A stretch of DNA of 8,670 nucleotides from Gemmatimonadota bacterium (lineage in GTDB: Bacteria > Gemmatimonadota > Gemmatimonadetes > Gemmatimonadales > Gemmatimonadaceae): assembly GCA_031127185.1 (NCBI GenBank), contig JARIET010000113.1, positions 1-8,670 on the forward strand. The letters run 5' to 3'. Below, one piece after another: positions 1 to 6,543 of this stretch; position 1 is the first letter of the stretch, and each line of letters starts with the position of its first letter. Both the position numbers and the translations under genes were made by a program. The notes beneath the pieces are model-generated. The model searched no databases and was not told the DNA's origin. It was given only the letters and a program-made list of their open reading frames with translations.

Positions 1-597
1 GACGATACAGCCAAGTCGCTTGGCCGTCTCACGTGGAATCCGCTCAAGCACATTGATCCATTTCTCACGATCATCATGCCGCTCGTGAGTTTTCTTGTCG
101 CGGGAATTGCTTTCGGTGGTGCCAAGCCGGTGCCGGTCGACCCCCGCCGATATAAGCAGTACGTGCGCGGAGACATCATTGTCTCGCTCGCAGGCGTGGT
201 GACGAACATGGCGCTCGCCGCGCTGATACTGCCGGTGGTCGTCGGGCTCGGTCTCATCGCGCGCAACGTGCCCGCGCTCGGTGACTCCATTTCGCTGTTA
301 CAGATCATGTGCATCTATGGCATCACGATCAACCTCGTGTTGGCCGCCTTCAATCTCATCCCGATTCCGCCACTCGATGGCTCGCATGTGTTGAAGCATG
401 CGCTGCCACTCCGACTCGCGATCGCCTACCAGAAGCTGGCGCGCTTCGGCTTGATCATCGTATTCCTGCTGGTCGGTATGGGTCGTGGTGTGCTCGATGC
501 GTGGATGGCTCCAGCGTTCTACCTCAACAGTCTCGCCCTCAAGATCTGTGCGCCGTATGTCGAGTTGGGCCGCTGGGGCGCTCTGGTGGGCGCATGA
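1..597 (+). CDS. Site-2 protease family (M50) membrane metalloprotease, 5' end missing
   Basis: This is the C-terminal 198 residues of an intramembrane zinc metalloprotease of the site-2-protease/M50 type, open from the first base of the window. The family cleaves membrane-embedded substrates. The catalytic HExxH motif lies upstream of the window and cannot be checked. Seen here: the LGRLTWNPLKHIDP block typical of the family (visible residues 7-20), AKPVPVD (41-47), an SLAGVVTN segment (62-69, where many relatives have a Pro after the Gly), and NLIPIPPLDGS (118-128). In the last motif Asp126 (bases 376-378) is the expected third zinc ligand. Hydrophobic segments lie at about 22-38, 58-86, 99-120 and 147-161. 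Its stop overlaps the scpA start (ATGA). The substrate is unknown. The family call is firm; the specific role is not. Confidence 0.93.
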   Translation, partial: DDTAKSLGRLTWNPLKHIDPFLTIIMPLVSFLVAGIAFGGAKPVPVDPRRYKQYVRGDIIVSLAGVVTNMALAALILPVVVGLGLIARNVPALGDSISLLQIMCIYGITINLVLAAFNLIPIPPLDGSHVLKHALPLRLAIAYQKLARFGLIIVFLLVGMGRGVLDAWMAPAFYLNSLALKICAPYVELGRWGALVGA

Positions 598-1340
598 CGT
601 CGCCGCGCCCCGACACCCGCGCCGGTGAGCCGCAGGCGACCTTCGTCGTCGAGCTCGCGGCGTTCAACGGTCCGCTCGACTTGTTGCTGAGTCTCATCCG
701 TGACGAGAAACTCGACATTTACGACATCCCCATCGCGCGCATCTGCGAGCAGTTCCTCGCGCGGATGCACGAGCTCGCGCTGAACGACGCTGCGGAGTAT
801 CTGGAGATGGCGGCCCGGCTGCTGCGCATCAAGGCCCTGATGCTGCTGCCGAGGCACGAAAGCGACGAAGGCTGGGAAGATCCGCGGGCGGAACTGGTGC
901 GACGCCTCCTGGAGTACCAGCAGATGCGCGAAGTCGTGGACCTGCTCGAGCGGCGTGGCGAGGATCGCCGCAACCGTTTTGCGCGCGCGTGGAGCCCGAC
1001 GTTGATGGCGCCGCCGCAGGCACCACTGGCGCTTTCGCTCGCTGAATTGCTGGTCGCTGTCGACCGCGTCCTGCGCGCGGTCAAGAAGCCCGGAATGCAC
1101 GACGTCGTGCCGCGGGCCCTCGACGTGGATGGCGCCATCGCCATTGTGAAGGCCGTACTTGCTTTGCGTGCCACCGCTCGCTGGCGTGATGTGGTCCGCG
1201 CCGATGCCGAACCGTGGGAAGTGCTCTCGGCGCTGCTCGCGTTGCTCGAACTTGCCAAGCGCAGCGAACTGAAGCTTGCGCAACCCCGCCCATTCTCAGA
1301 CGTGGAGATTCGCCGTGAACTCGCTGGCGAAGCTGCTTGA
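594..1340 (+). CDS. scpA: Segregation and condensation protein A (ScpA kleisin)
   Basis: ScpA is the kleisin subunit that bridges the SMC dimer and recruits ScpB, forming the SMC-ScpAB complex that condenses and segregates the chromosome. The protein has 248 residues, a normal length. The N-terminal block FNGPLDLLLSLI (24-35) followed by DIYDIPIARI (41-50) is the family signature. The middle carries YLEMAARLLRIKALMLLP (69-86). The C-terminal winged helix that contacts the SMC head includes LLELAKRSELKLAQ (217-230) and FSDVEI (234-239). I chose the ATG at 594 because it overlaps the upstream stop as ATGA and begins about 20 residues before the conserved domain. An open frame runs back to 309, but that stretch overlaps the protease gene and has no family resemblance. 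A weak GGTGGG at 584-589 may serve as ribosome binding site. The last 26 bases overlap scpB. Confidence 0.95.
   Translation: MTSPRPDTRAGEPQATFVVELAAFNGPLDLLLSLIRDEKLDIYDIPIARICEQFLARMHELALNDAAEYLEMAARLLRIKALMLLPRHESDEGWEDPRAELVRRLLEYQQMREVVDLLERRGEDRRNRFARAWSPTLMAPPQAPLALSLAELLVAVDRVLRAVKKPGMHDVVPRALDVDGAIAIVKAVLALRATARWRDVVRADAEPWEVLSALLALLELAKRSELKLAQPRPFSDVEIRRELAGEAA
1304..1307 (+). promoter_or_regulatory. Ribosome binding site deciding the scpB start
   Basis: GGAG lies 7 bases before the GTG at 1315. It supports that GTG over the TTG at 1276, which lies deeper inside scpA and would add 13 residues without family resemblance. Confidence 0.55.
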
Positions 1341-1941
1341 GGCCGCGCTCTTCGCGAGCCCGCGCCCTATTCCGGCCGAAGAACTCGCCGTGCTCGACGA
1401 GGATTCGTCGAAGGCGGCTATCGCTGCCGCGCTCGAGGAGCTTCGCGAGCACTACGACGTGGACGGACACGGCGTCGAGCTGGTGGAGCAGGGCGGCGGC
1501 TGGCAGATCCTGACCCGCCCCGAGTACACGGAAGCGATCGAACGGGCGCAAATGGCCGTGCGACCGAGCCGGCTCTCAGCGGCAGCGCTGGAGTCGCTGG
1601 CGATCATTGCGTACCGCCAACCGATCGGTCGCGCTGAGATTGCCGAGATCCGCGGCGTGGATGTCGGCGCGATCCTGAAGTCACTGTTGGAGCGGGGGCT
1701 CATCGAAGTCACCGCGCGTGGCGAAGGACTCGGTCGTCCACTGCTCTACGGCACGACGCCGCTCTTCCTGGAGATGTTCGCGCTGCGCCACCTCGAAGAA
1801 CTCCCGCGCGTGGACGAGCTCGCCATTGCATTGCGGCGTTCAGGAAGCGACACGGAGTCCGACGCGCCAGCCCTGCCGGAGCCGGCGCCGAAGGCTGCTC
1901 CGGACGCAGTCGGCGCGTCAGCGGTCGCCGTACCGGCGTGA
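1315..1941 (+). CDS. scpB: Segregation and condensation protein B (ScpB)
   Basis: ScpB is the tandem winged-helix protein that dimerises and binds ScpA in the SMC-ScpAB condensin. From the GTG at 1315 it has 208 residues, beginning MNSLAKLLEAALFASPRPIP, the usual ScpB opening. The first winged helix covers roughly 1-80. The second holds the signature LSAAALESLAIIAYRQPI (87-104), then RAEIAEIRGVD (106-116) and GRPLLYGTT (140-148). The last 30 or so residues (about 177-208) are Ala/Pro-rich, look disordered and are typical of variable ScpB tails. The start lies inside scpA (26-base overlap), so translation of the two partners is probably coupled, which would help keep their amounts matched. The stop shares bases with the next start (GTGA at 1938-1941). 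Confidence 0.95.
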   Translation: MNSLAKLLEAALFASPRPIPAEELAVLDEDSSKAAIAAALEELREHYDVDGHGVELVEQGGGWQILTRPEYTEAIERAQMAVRPSRLSAAALESLAIIAYRQPIGRAEIAEIRGVDVGAILKSLLERGLIEVTARGEGLGRPLLYGTTPLFLEMFALRHLEELPRVDELAIALRRSGSDTESDAPALPEPAPKAAPDAVGASAVAVPA

Positions 1942-2651
1942 GTGAGTCGATGCGCCTGCAGCGCGCAATGGCGCGGGCGGGCGTGGCGTCCCGTCGCGGC
2001 GCGGAAGAACTGATCGCGGCCGGGCGCGTGCGCGTCAACGGGGTAGTCGCGACGATCGGCCAGTCGGTCACGCCGGGGACGGATGCCATTACGCTGGACG
2101 GCAAGCCCGTGGCCGCGCCCCCGGCGCAGGCCAGCTGGTATGTGCTGAACAAGCCGTCAGGCACCATCACCACGAGGGACGACCCGCAGGGGCGTCAAAC
2201 CGTGTTTGCCCTGGTCCCGAACGACCCGGGCTTGACCTACGTGGGGCGTCTCGACTACCTCACCGAAGGGGTACTGCTTTTTACCACGGATGGCGATGCG
2301 GCGCATAAACTCACGCACCCGAGTAGCGAGATCGAGCGCACCTACGTCGCCACCGTTACCGGTGATGTTCGCACGGCCCTGCGAACACTCCGCAATGGAC
2401 TGACACTCGACGACGGGCCCGTGCATGCGAGATCGCTGTCTGCCGAACCGGCCGAGCATGGGCACTGGAACCTCGAGCTGACCCTCACCGAAGGGCGCAA
2501 TCGCGAGGTGCGGCGCGTTTGCGAAGCACTCGGGCTCGATGTCCACCGACTCCTCAGAACCCGGTTTGGGCCGATCGATCTCGGCCGACTGCCCCGTGGG
2601 CAGTGCCGCCCGCTCACGGCCCGCGAACTTCAGCTCGTCCACGCTTTATAA
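1938..2651 (+). CDS. rluB: rRNA pseudouridine synthase, RluB/RsuA family
   Basis: The enzyme converts a specific uridine in ribosomal RNA to pseudouridine. RluB acts on 23S rRNA and RsuA on 16S; the scpA-scpB neighbourhood favours RluB, but the exact site is an inference. An S4 RNA-binding domain occupies about residues 5-52 (RLQRAMARAGVASRRGAEEL through RVRVNG). The catalytic domain has YVLNKPSGTITT (68-79) and GRLDYLTEGVLLFTTDGD (103-120), with Asp106 as the expected nucleophile. EGRNREVRRVCEALG, about residues 185-199, is the usual C-terminal signature. Many relatives have Asn where this protein has Leu in DYLTEG. The start is either the GTG at 1938, overlapping the scpB stop, or the ATG at 1950, four codons later. 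Neither has a strong ribosome binding site, so I follow the overlap. Full length (237 residues) is normal. Confidence 0.92.
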   Translation: MSESMRLQRAMARAGVASRRGAEELIAAGRVRVNGVVATIGQSVTPGTDAITLDGKPVAAPPAQASWYVLNKPSGTITTRDDPQGRQTVFALVPNDPGLTYVGRLDYLTEGVLLFTTDGDAAHKLTHPSSEIERTYVATVTGDVRTALRTLRNGLTLDDGPVHARSLSAEPAEHGHWNLELTLTEGRNREVRRVCEALGLDVHRLLRTRFGPIDLGRLPRGQCRPLTARELQLVHAL

Positions 2652-2652
2652 T
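2647..2652 (+). promoter_or_regulatory. Candidate promoter -10 (TATAAT) for the MoxR/Bat operon
   Basis: A perfect TATAAT overlaps the rluB TAA stop, in an otherwise GC-rich stretch, 39 bases before the moxR start. A start of transcription near 2659 would give a leader of about 33 bases. The matching -35 region is poor: with a 17-base spacer it reads CGAACT at 2624-2629. The site could therefore be activator-dependent, or simply chance. It sits in the only real gap of the window, which raises its credibility. Confidence 0.4.
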
Positions 2653-2691
2653 GGTTAGGCTCAGCTGAATACCACCTCGCACCAGACCGAC

Positions 2692-3678
2692 GTGACTACG
2701 CACAATGACCCGGCGGCAACACGCGCCCTCGATCATGCGCTCGTTCAGGATATTCTGCGCCAGGTCGCGCGGCGCGTGGTGGGTCAGGAGGCGATGGTTG
2801 AGCGGTTGATGATCTCGATGCTCACCGGCGGGCACGTCCTGCTTGAGGGCGTGCCGGGGCTCGCAAAGACGTTGACGGTGCGAACGCTGGCCGAAACCGT
2901 GCGCACGAACTTCAGCCGAATCCAGTTCACGCCCGATTTGCTTCCCGCAGACGTGATCGGCACGCAAGTGTTTGACCAGGCAACGGGGAAGTTCTCGGTC
3001 AAGCGTGGGCCAATATTCGCCAACATCGTCCTGGCGGACGAGATCAATCGCGCGCCGGCCAAGGTGCAGGCGGCACTGCTCGAGGCGATGCAGGAAAAGC
3101 AGGTCACGATCGGCGGCACGAGTTTCACGCTCGACGAACCGTTTCTTGTTCTCGCAACGCAGAACCCGATTGAACAGGAAGGGACCTATCCGCTTCCCGA
3201 GGCGCAGATTGATCGCTTCATGCTGAAGCTGCGGGTGGGGTATCCATCGCGCGACGAGGAAAAAGAAGTGATGCGGCGGATGGCCGGAGGCTCGGCCATT
3301 GCCGTCGAGGCCGTGGCCGGTCCCGAACAGATCATGGCGACTCGTGCGCGCATCGCGGCGCTGTTCCTCGACGAGCGCATCGTCAACTACATCGTGGACC
3401 TGGTCCACGCGACGCGGGCTCCGGGTGAGATCGGACTTGCGGATATCGTCCCACTGATCGAGTTCGGCGCAAGCCCGCGTGCGACAATCGCGTTGGCCCA
3501 GGCATCGCGCGCGCATGCGTTCCTGCGCGGACGCGAGTTTGTCTCCCCCGACGACGTGCGCGCCATGGCGCCCGATGTGCTGCGGCACCGCGTGCTCCTC
3601 ACGTACGAGGCCGAAGCGGAGAATGTGGCCAGCGACGAAGTCATCAACCGCGTGCTCGCGGCGGTGCCCGCGCCGTGA
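2692..3678 (+). CDS. moxR: MoxR-type AAA+ ATPase
   Basis: MoxR ATPases are cytoplasmic AAA+ chaperone-like machines usually encoded beside VWA-domain proteins, which they are thought to remodel or mature using ATP. The protein has 328 residues, a standard length. Motifs in order: Walker A GVPGLAKT (53-60), Walker B VLADEINRA (113-121, with Asp116 and Glu117), sensor 1 ATQNP (155-159), an arginine-finger candidate Arg175 in AQIDRF, and sensor 2 GASPRAT (259-265, Arg263). The lid domain runs to the end. All catalytic residues are present, so it should be an active ATPase. The start is a GTG; the in-frame codon 12 triplets upstream is a stop (TAG at 2656), and no clear Shine-Dalgarno precedes the GTG. 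It heads the Bat operon, with 17 bases to the DUF58 gene. The exact client is an inference from the neighbours. Confidence 0.95.
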   Translation: MTTHNDPAATRALDHALVQDILRQVARRVVGQEAMVERLMISMLTGGHVLLEGVPGLAKTLTVRTLAETVRTNFSRIQFTPDLLPADVIGTQVFDQATGKFSVKRGPIFANIVLADEINRAPAKVQAALLEAMQEKQVTIGGTSFTLDEPFLVLATQNPIEQEGTYPLPEAQIDRFMLKLRVGYPSRDEEKEVMRRMAGGSAIAVEAVAGPEQIMATRARIAALFLDERIVNYIVDLVHATRAPGEIGLADIVPLIEFGASPRATIALAQASRAHAFLRGREFVSPDDVRAMAPDVLRHRVLLTYEAEAENVASDEVINRVLAAVPAP

Positions 3679-3695
3679 TGGCGGGGTAAGGCGGC

Positions 3696-4595
3696 ATGGC
3701 GGCGATCTCGCCGGACATCCTGCGGCAGGTGAAGCGCATCGAGCTTCGCACCCGGGGCCTCGTGAATTCGCGCTTCGTGGGGGAATACCACTCCGTGTTC
3801 AAGGGGCAGGGCATGGAGTTCTCGGAGGTGCGCGAGTACCAACCCGGCGATGAAGTCCGCACCATTGACTGGAATGTCAGCGCGCGCATGCGGCGCCTCT
3901 TCGTCAAGCGGTACGTCGAGGAACGCGAGCTGACCGTGATGCTGATCGTGGACTGCTCAGGGTCCAGTCGGTTCGGTACCGGGGAGCGGGACAAGCAGGC
4001 GATGGCTGCGGAGCTGGCCGCCGTGCTGGCGCTGACCGCCACCCGCAACAACGATCGCGTCGGCCTGATTCTCTGTTCCGACCGTCCCGAGCACACCGTT
4101 CCGCCGCGCAAGGGCCGGCGACACGCGTTGCGTCTGGTGCGCGATGTGCTCGCCTGGCCGACTTCGGCACGGCCCACAGATCTGGGTGTTGCGCTCGATT
4201 ACGCAGTGCGTGCACTGTCGCACCATTCGCTCGTGTTCGTCATATCCGACTTTGTTACGCCGCCGATTGAGCGTCAGTTGCGCATGGTGTCGCAACGGCA
4301 CGACCTCGTGGCGGTTGTCCTCGATGACCCAGGGGAGCGCCAGCTGCCGAACCTCGGAGTCAGTCGCCTGGTCGACGCCGAAACTGGGCGCCTGGTGGAG
4401 ATCGACACGAGCGATCCGACCGTGCGAAGTGGATACCTGTGCGCGATTGATGCGGAGCGTGTGGCGCGCCAGCAACTGCTCCGGCGGCTCGCCATCGATG
4501 AAGTCCTGGTCCGTACCGAGGCCGGGTGGGCGGAACCGTTGCTGCGGTTCTTCAACACGCGAGAAATTCGCGGTCGGCGCATTCGGAGGCGCTGA
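3696..4595 (+). CDS. DUF58 domain protein with VWA-like fold
   Basis: DUF58 proteins are regular partners of MoxR ATPases. They carry a VWA-like fold and are thought to work with MoxR in assembling or regulating envelope complexes; no enzymatic activity is established. The protein has 299 residues and no signal peptide or membrane segment, so it is probably cytoplasmic. The signature stretch runs from GEYHSVFKGQGMEF (29-42) through EVREYQPGDEVRTIDWN (44-60) and EERELTV (75-81). The metal-binding MIDAS residues appear intact: DCSGS (Asp86, Ser88, Ser90), Thr161 in PTDLG, and Asp185 in ISDF. The C-terminal third, about 200-299, is basic at its end (RGRRIRRR). The ATG at 3696 has AAGG at 3688-3691. 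Its stop overlaps the next start (TGATG), so it is part of the same transcript. Confidence 0.93.
   Translation: MAAISPDILRQVKRIELRTRGLVNSRFVGEYHSVFKGQGMEFSEVREYQPGDEVRTIDWNVSARMRRLFVKRYVEERELTVMLIVDCSGSSRFGTGERDKQAMAAELAAVLALTATRNNDRVGLILCSDRPEHTVPPRKGRRHALRLVRDVLAWPTSARPTDLGVALDYAVRALSHHSLVFVISDFVTPPIERQLRMVSQRHDLVAVVLDDPGERQLPNLGVSRLVDAETGRLVEIDTSDPTVRSGYLCAIDAERVARQQLLRRLAIDEVLVRTEAGWAEPLLRFFNTREIRGRRIRRR
4585..4589 (+). promoter_or_regulatory. Ribosome binding site for the BatD/DUF4381-like gene
   Basis: GGAGG, the strongest Shine-Dalgarno in the window, lies 5 bases before the ATG at 4595. It fixes that start and rules out the earlier in-frame start at 4526, which lies inside the DUF58 gene. 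Confidence 0.65.
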
Positions 4596-5554
4596 TGTGG
4601 CCGCCGCTGCTCGTCGCATCGCTGGTCGCATCGCAGTTCGCGTCGTTGCGCCTGACGGCGCAGACCGATGTGCAGCAGGCCCTTGTTGATGTGACCCGGT
4701 CGGCGGACACCGTGACCGTCGGCGATGCCTTCACTGTACGGATTCGGATACGCGCGCCCAAGGTCGCGACGATTCGGTTTCCGGATGTTCCCGCCTCGGC
4801 AGATGCCATCGAACCGGTCGATCCGCGTGCCGTCGAGGACGGCCCCCCGGGTGACCTGCTCGACCGCACGGCGACATATCGATTTGTTGCGTGGGACGTT
4901 GGTTCGCGAGGCCCCGTCTTTGAGCCCGTCACTATCACGGTGGCGGGCCAGTCACGCGCGATTGCAGTGGTCGTACCGCCGGTGTTCGTCAGATCGCTCC
5001 TGCCGGCCGATTCAGCGGGCCATGAGCCGCGCGATGCGCGTGCGCCCGTACCGTTGCCGGGACGCCTATGGCAATTTGTTTTTCTTGGCGCGATCGCCGT
5101 GGCGCTTTTGGTTATCTACTGGCGTCGGTGGCGCCGAATGCGTCGGGAGCGTGCGGCGGCCACAGGAACGGATGCCTGGCAAGATGTGCGAGCGGCATGG
5201 CAGGCTCTCGATGCGCTCAAATTGGATGAGGCCGGTGAGCCGGGGCGGCATGTCATTGCCCACGTGGATGTTCTCCGGCACTATCTCGCACGCCGCTTCC
5301 CGCCGGTTGCGCTGACGCTCAACGGTGGTGAGGCCACAGCCGTGCTCGCGGATCTCGATTTCCCGGTTCCCGTTCCGCGAGTCGCCGATCTATTGGCGCG
5401 CGATTCCGAGTTGAGGTTTGCGCACGCGGGGATAGCACCGGACGAGGCGGTTGCGCTCGCCGCCGAGGCGCGCGACATCACCGCGCAGGTTCAGTTGGCG
5501 CACGAAGCACGCTTACGCGCCATTGAGCGGCCGCCGCGCCCGAGGCGGCGATGA
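4595..5554 (+). CDS. Secreted, membrane-anchored BatD/DUF4381-like protein
   Basis: This protein of 319 residues sits where Bat operons usually carry a DUF4381-type or small BatD-like gene. I do not recognise a named family with certainty. Layout: a signal peptide or N-terminal anchor (about 1-22, hydrophobic, ending near LTAQ); an outside Ig-like beta domain (about 24-132) resembling BatD repeats, with VTVGDAFTVRIRI (40-52) and YRFVAWDVGSRGPVFEPV (95-112); a linker; one membrane helix (about 158-175); a basic stop-transfer stretch WRRWRRMRRER (176-186); and a cytoplasmic helical domain (about 190-319) with VDVLRHYLARRF (224-235), similar to the tails of BatD and DUF4381 proteins. The tail ends in a Pro/Arg cluster. 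It probably links outside Bat domains to cytoplasmic MoxR or DUF58 partners; that is inference. It overlaps the genes on both sides. Confidence 0.8.
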   Translation: MWPPLLVASLVASQFASLRLTAQTDVQQALVDVTRSADTVTVGDAFTVRIRIRAPKVATIRFPDVPASADAIEPVDPRAVEDGPPGDLLDRTATYRFVAWDVGSRGPVFEPVTITVAGQSRAIAVVVPPVFVRSLLPADSAGHEPRDARAPVPLPGRLWQFVFLGAIAVALLVIYWRRWRRMRRERAAATGTDAWQDVRAAWQALDALKLDEAGEPGRHVIAHVDVLRHYLARRFPPVALTLNGGEATAVLADLDFPVPVPRVADLLARDSELRFAHAGIAPDEAVALAAEARDITAQVQLAHEARLRAIERPPRPRRR

Positions 5555-6543
5555 ACTGGTGGTCCCGAATCGGGTTCGGTGCACCGTGGTGGCTGGCGCT
5601 GCTGTTGCTCGCCATGGGCTGGCTCTGGTGGCGCCGGCGCCGGCGGCCGGCCGCCATTCTCTTTTCGCGGGTGGACCTGCTCACGCGCGCAACGGCGCGT
5701 GGCAAATGGGTTGCGCGCGCCATCCTCACCGCGCGGATCGTCGCGATTCTTGGTGTCGGTCTCGCGGTCGCGCGACCTCGGGCCGGCGCGCGCGCAGAAC
5801 AGGTGGAGTCCGACGGAATCAGCATCATTCTCGCCGTGGACATTTCCAGTTCGATGCTGGCGGAAGACTTTCAGCCGCTCAACCGGCTCGAAGTCGCCAA
5901 GCAGCGAGTGAAGGACTTCATCAGCGGGCGAACGGTAGATCAAGTCGGCATCGTGGCGTTCTCCGGTGAGGCGCTGACACAGGTCCCGCTCACGGTGGAC
6001 TACCCGGTGTTGCTGGCGGCGGTCGATGCGCTGCAGCCGGGCCAACTGGACGATGGAACGGCAATTGGAACCGGGATCATCACGTCGGCAAATCGGCTGC
6101 GCGATGCACCCGGCCGTTCGAAGGTGCTCGTCCTGCTCACCGACGGCGTGAACAATCGCGGCACCATCGACCCCCGTACCGCAGCGGATGCCGCGGCGGC
6201 GCTCGGCATTCGGATCTACACCATCGGTGTTGGCAGCGAGGGAATGGCGCCCGTCCCGGTTGGCCGCGGTGTCTTTGGACTTCGCTACGAGAATAGACCG
6301 GTCGAGATTGACGAAGCGTTGCTTGAGTATGCGGCGCAGATCAGCGGTGGCCGCTACTTCCGTGCGCGCGACGGCGCGGCGCTGCAGCGTATCTACGAAC
6401 AGATCGACCAGCTGGAGCGGGCGCCCATTCGAGCGAAGCGATACGTACGGTATCAGGAGCTCTACCGCTGGCCCCTCGCGATTGCGGTGGGCGCGCTCCT
6501 GTTCGAGCTGATGCTCGTGGGGTGGCGAGGGCCCGTGCCATGA
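5551..6543 (+). CDS. batA: BatA-like membrane VWA protein
   Basis: BatA is an inner-membrane protein with a VWA domain facing the periplasm. Bat proteins were linked to oxygen tolerance in Bacteroides, but their molecular task remains uncertain. The protein has 330 residues. Membrane helices lie at about 11-27, 57-75 and 308-324, with the basic run RRRRR (28-32) marking a cytoplasmic loop. The VWA domain spans about 89-285. The MIDAS set is complete: DISSS (Asp97, Ser99, Ser101), Thr170 in DDGTAIG, and Asp198 in LLTDGVNNRG. The segment after the VWA core, VGRGVFGLRY (237-246), matches the BatA pattern. The ATG at 5551 overlaps the upstream stop (ATGA) and has GAGG at 5542-5545. It is likely to pair with the following BatB through the VWA domain or membrane helices. 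Confidence 0.93.
   Translation: MNWWSRIGFGAPWWLALLLLAMGWLWWRRRRRPAAILFSRVDLLTRATARGKWVARAILTARIVAILGVGLAVARPRAGARAEQVESDGISIILAVDISSSMLAEDFQPLNRLEVAKQRVKDFISGRTVDQVGIVAFSGEALTQVPLTVDYPVLLAAVDALQPGQLDDGTAIGTGIITSANRLRDAPGRSKVLVLLTDGVNNRGTIDPRTAADAAAALGIRIYTIGVGSEGMAPVPVGRGVFGLRYENRPVEIDEALLEYAAQISGGRYFRARDGAALQRIYEQIDQLERAPIRAKRYVRYQELYRWPLAIAVGALLFELMLVGWRGPVP
6527..6531 (+). promoter_or_regulatory. Ribosome binding site for batB
   Basis: GAGGG lies 8 bases before the ATG at 6540. It supports that ATG, which overlaps the batA stop as ATGA, over the GTG at 6522 six codons earlier. Confidence 0.55.

Noticed and set aside
309..593. N-terminal extension of scpA back to 309
   Set aside because: It would overlap the conserved active-site part of the protease gene in another frame, and the added residues do not resemble ScpA.
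519..1283. Open frames on the - strand opposite scpA
   Set aside because: They are complements of a well-conserved kleisin gene, with low-complexity Arg/Gln/Ser composition.
2652..2691. Transcription terminator between rluB and moxR
   Set aside because: No stable inverted repeat followed by T residues is visible in the gap.
2614..3588. Long open frame on the - strand (324 residues) opposite moxR
   Set aside because: moxR on the + strand has every AAA+ motif in order. The antisense translation has no domain pattern and no plausible start context.
5628..5656. GC-rich palindromic run (GGCGCCGGCGCC and GGCCGGCC) as a possible regulatory hairpin
   Set aside because: It encodes the Arg-rich cytoplasmic loop of BatA, so it is explained by codon choice for Arg, Pro and Ala. 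It is internal to a coding region with no T run.
6441..6457. Near-palindrome around CGATACGTACGGTATC as a possible operator
   Set aside because: It is imperfect, inside the batA coding region far from any start, and encodes normal BatA residues (KRYVRY).
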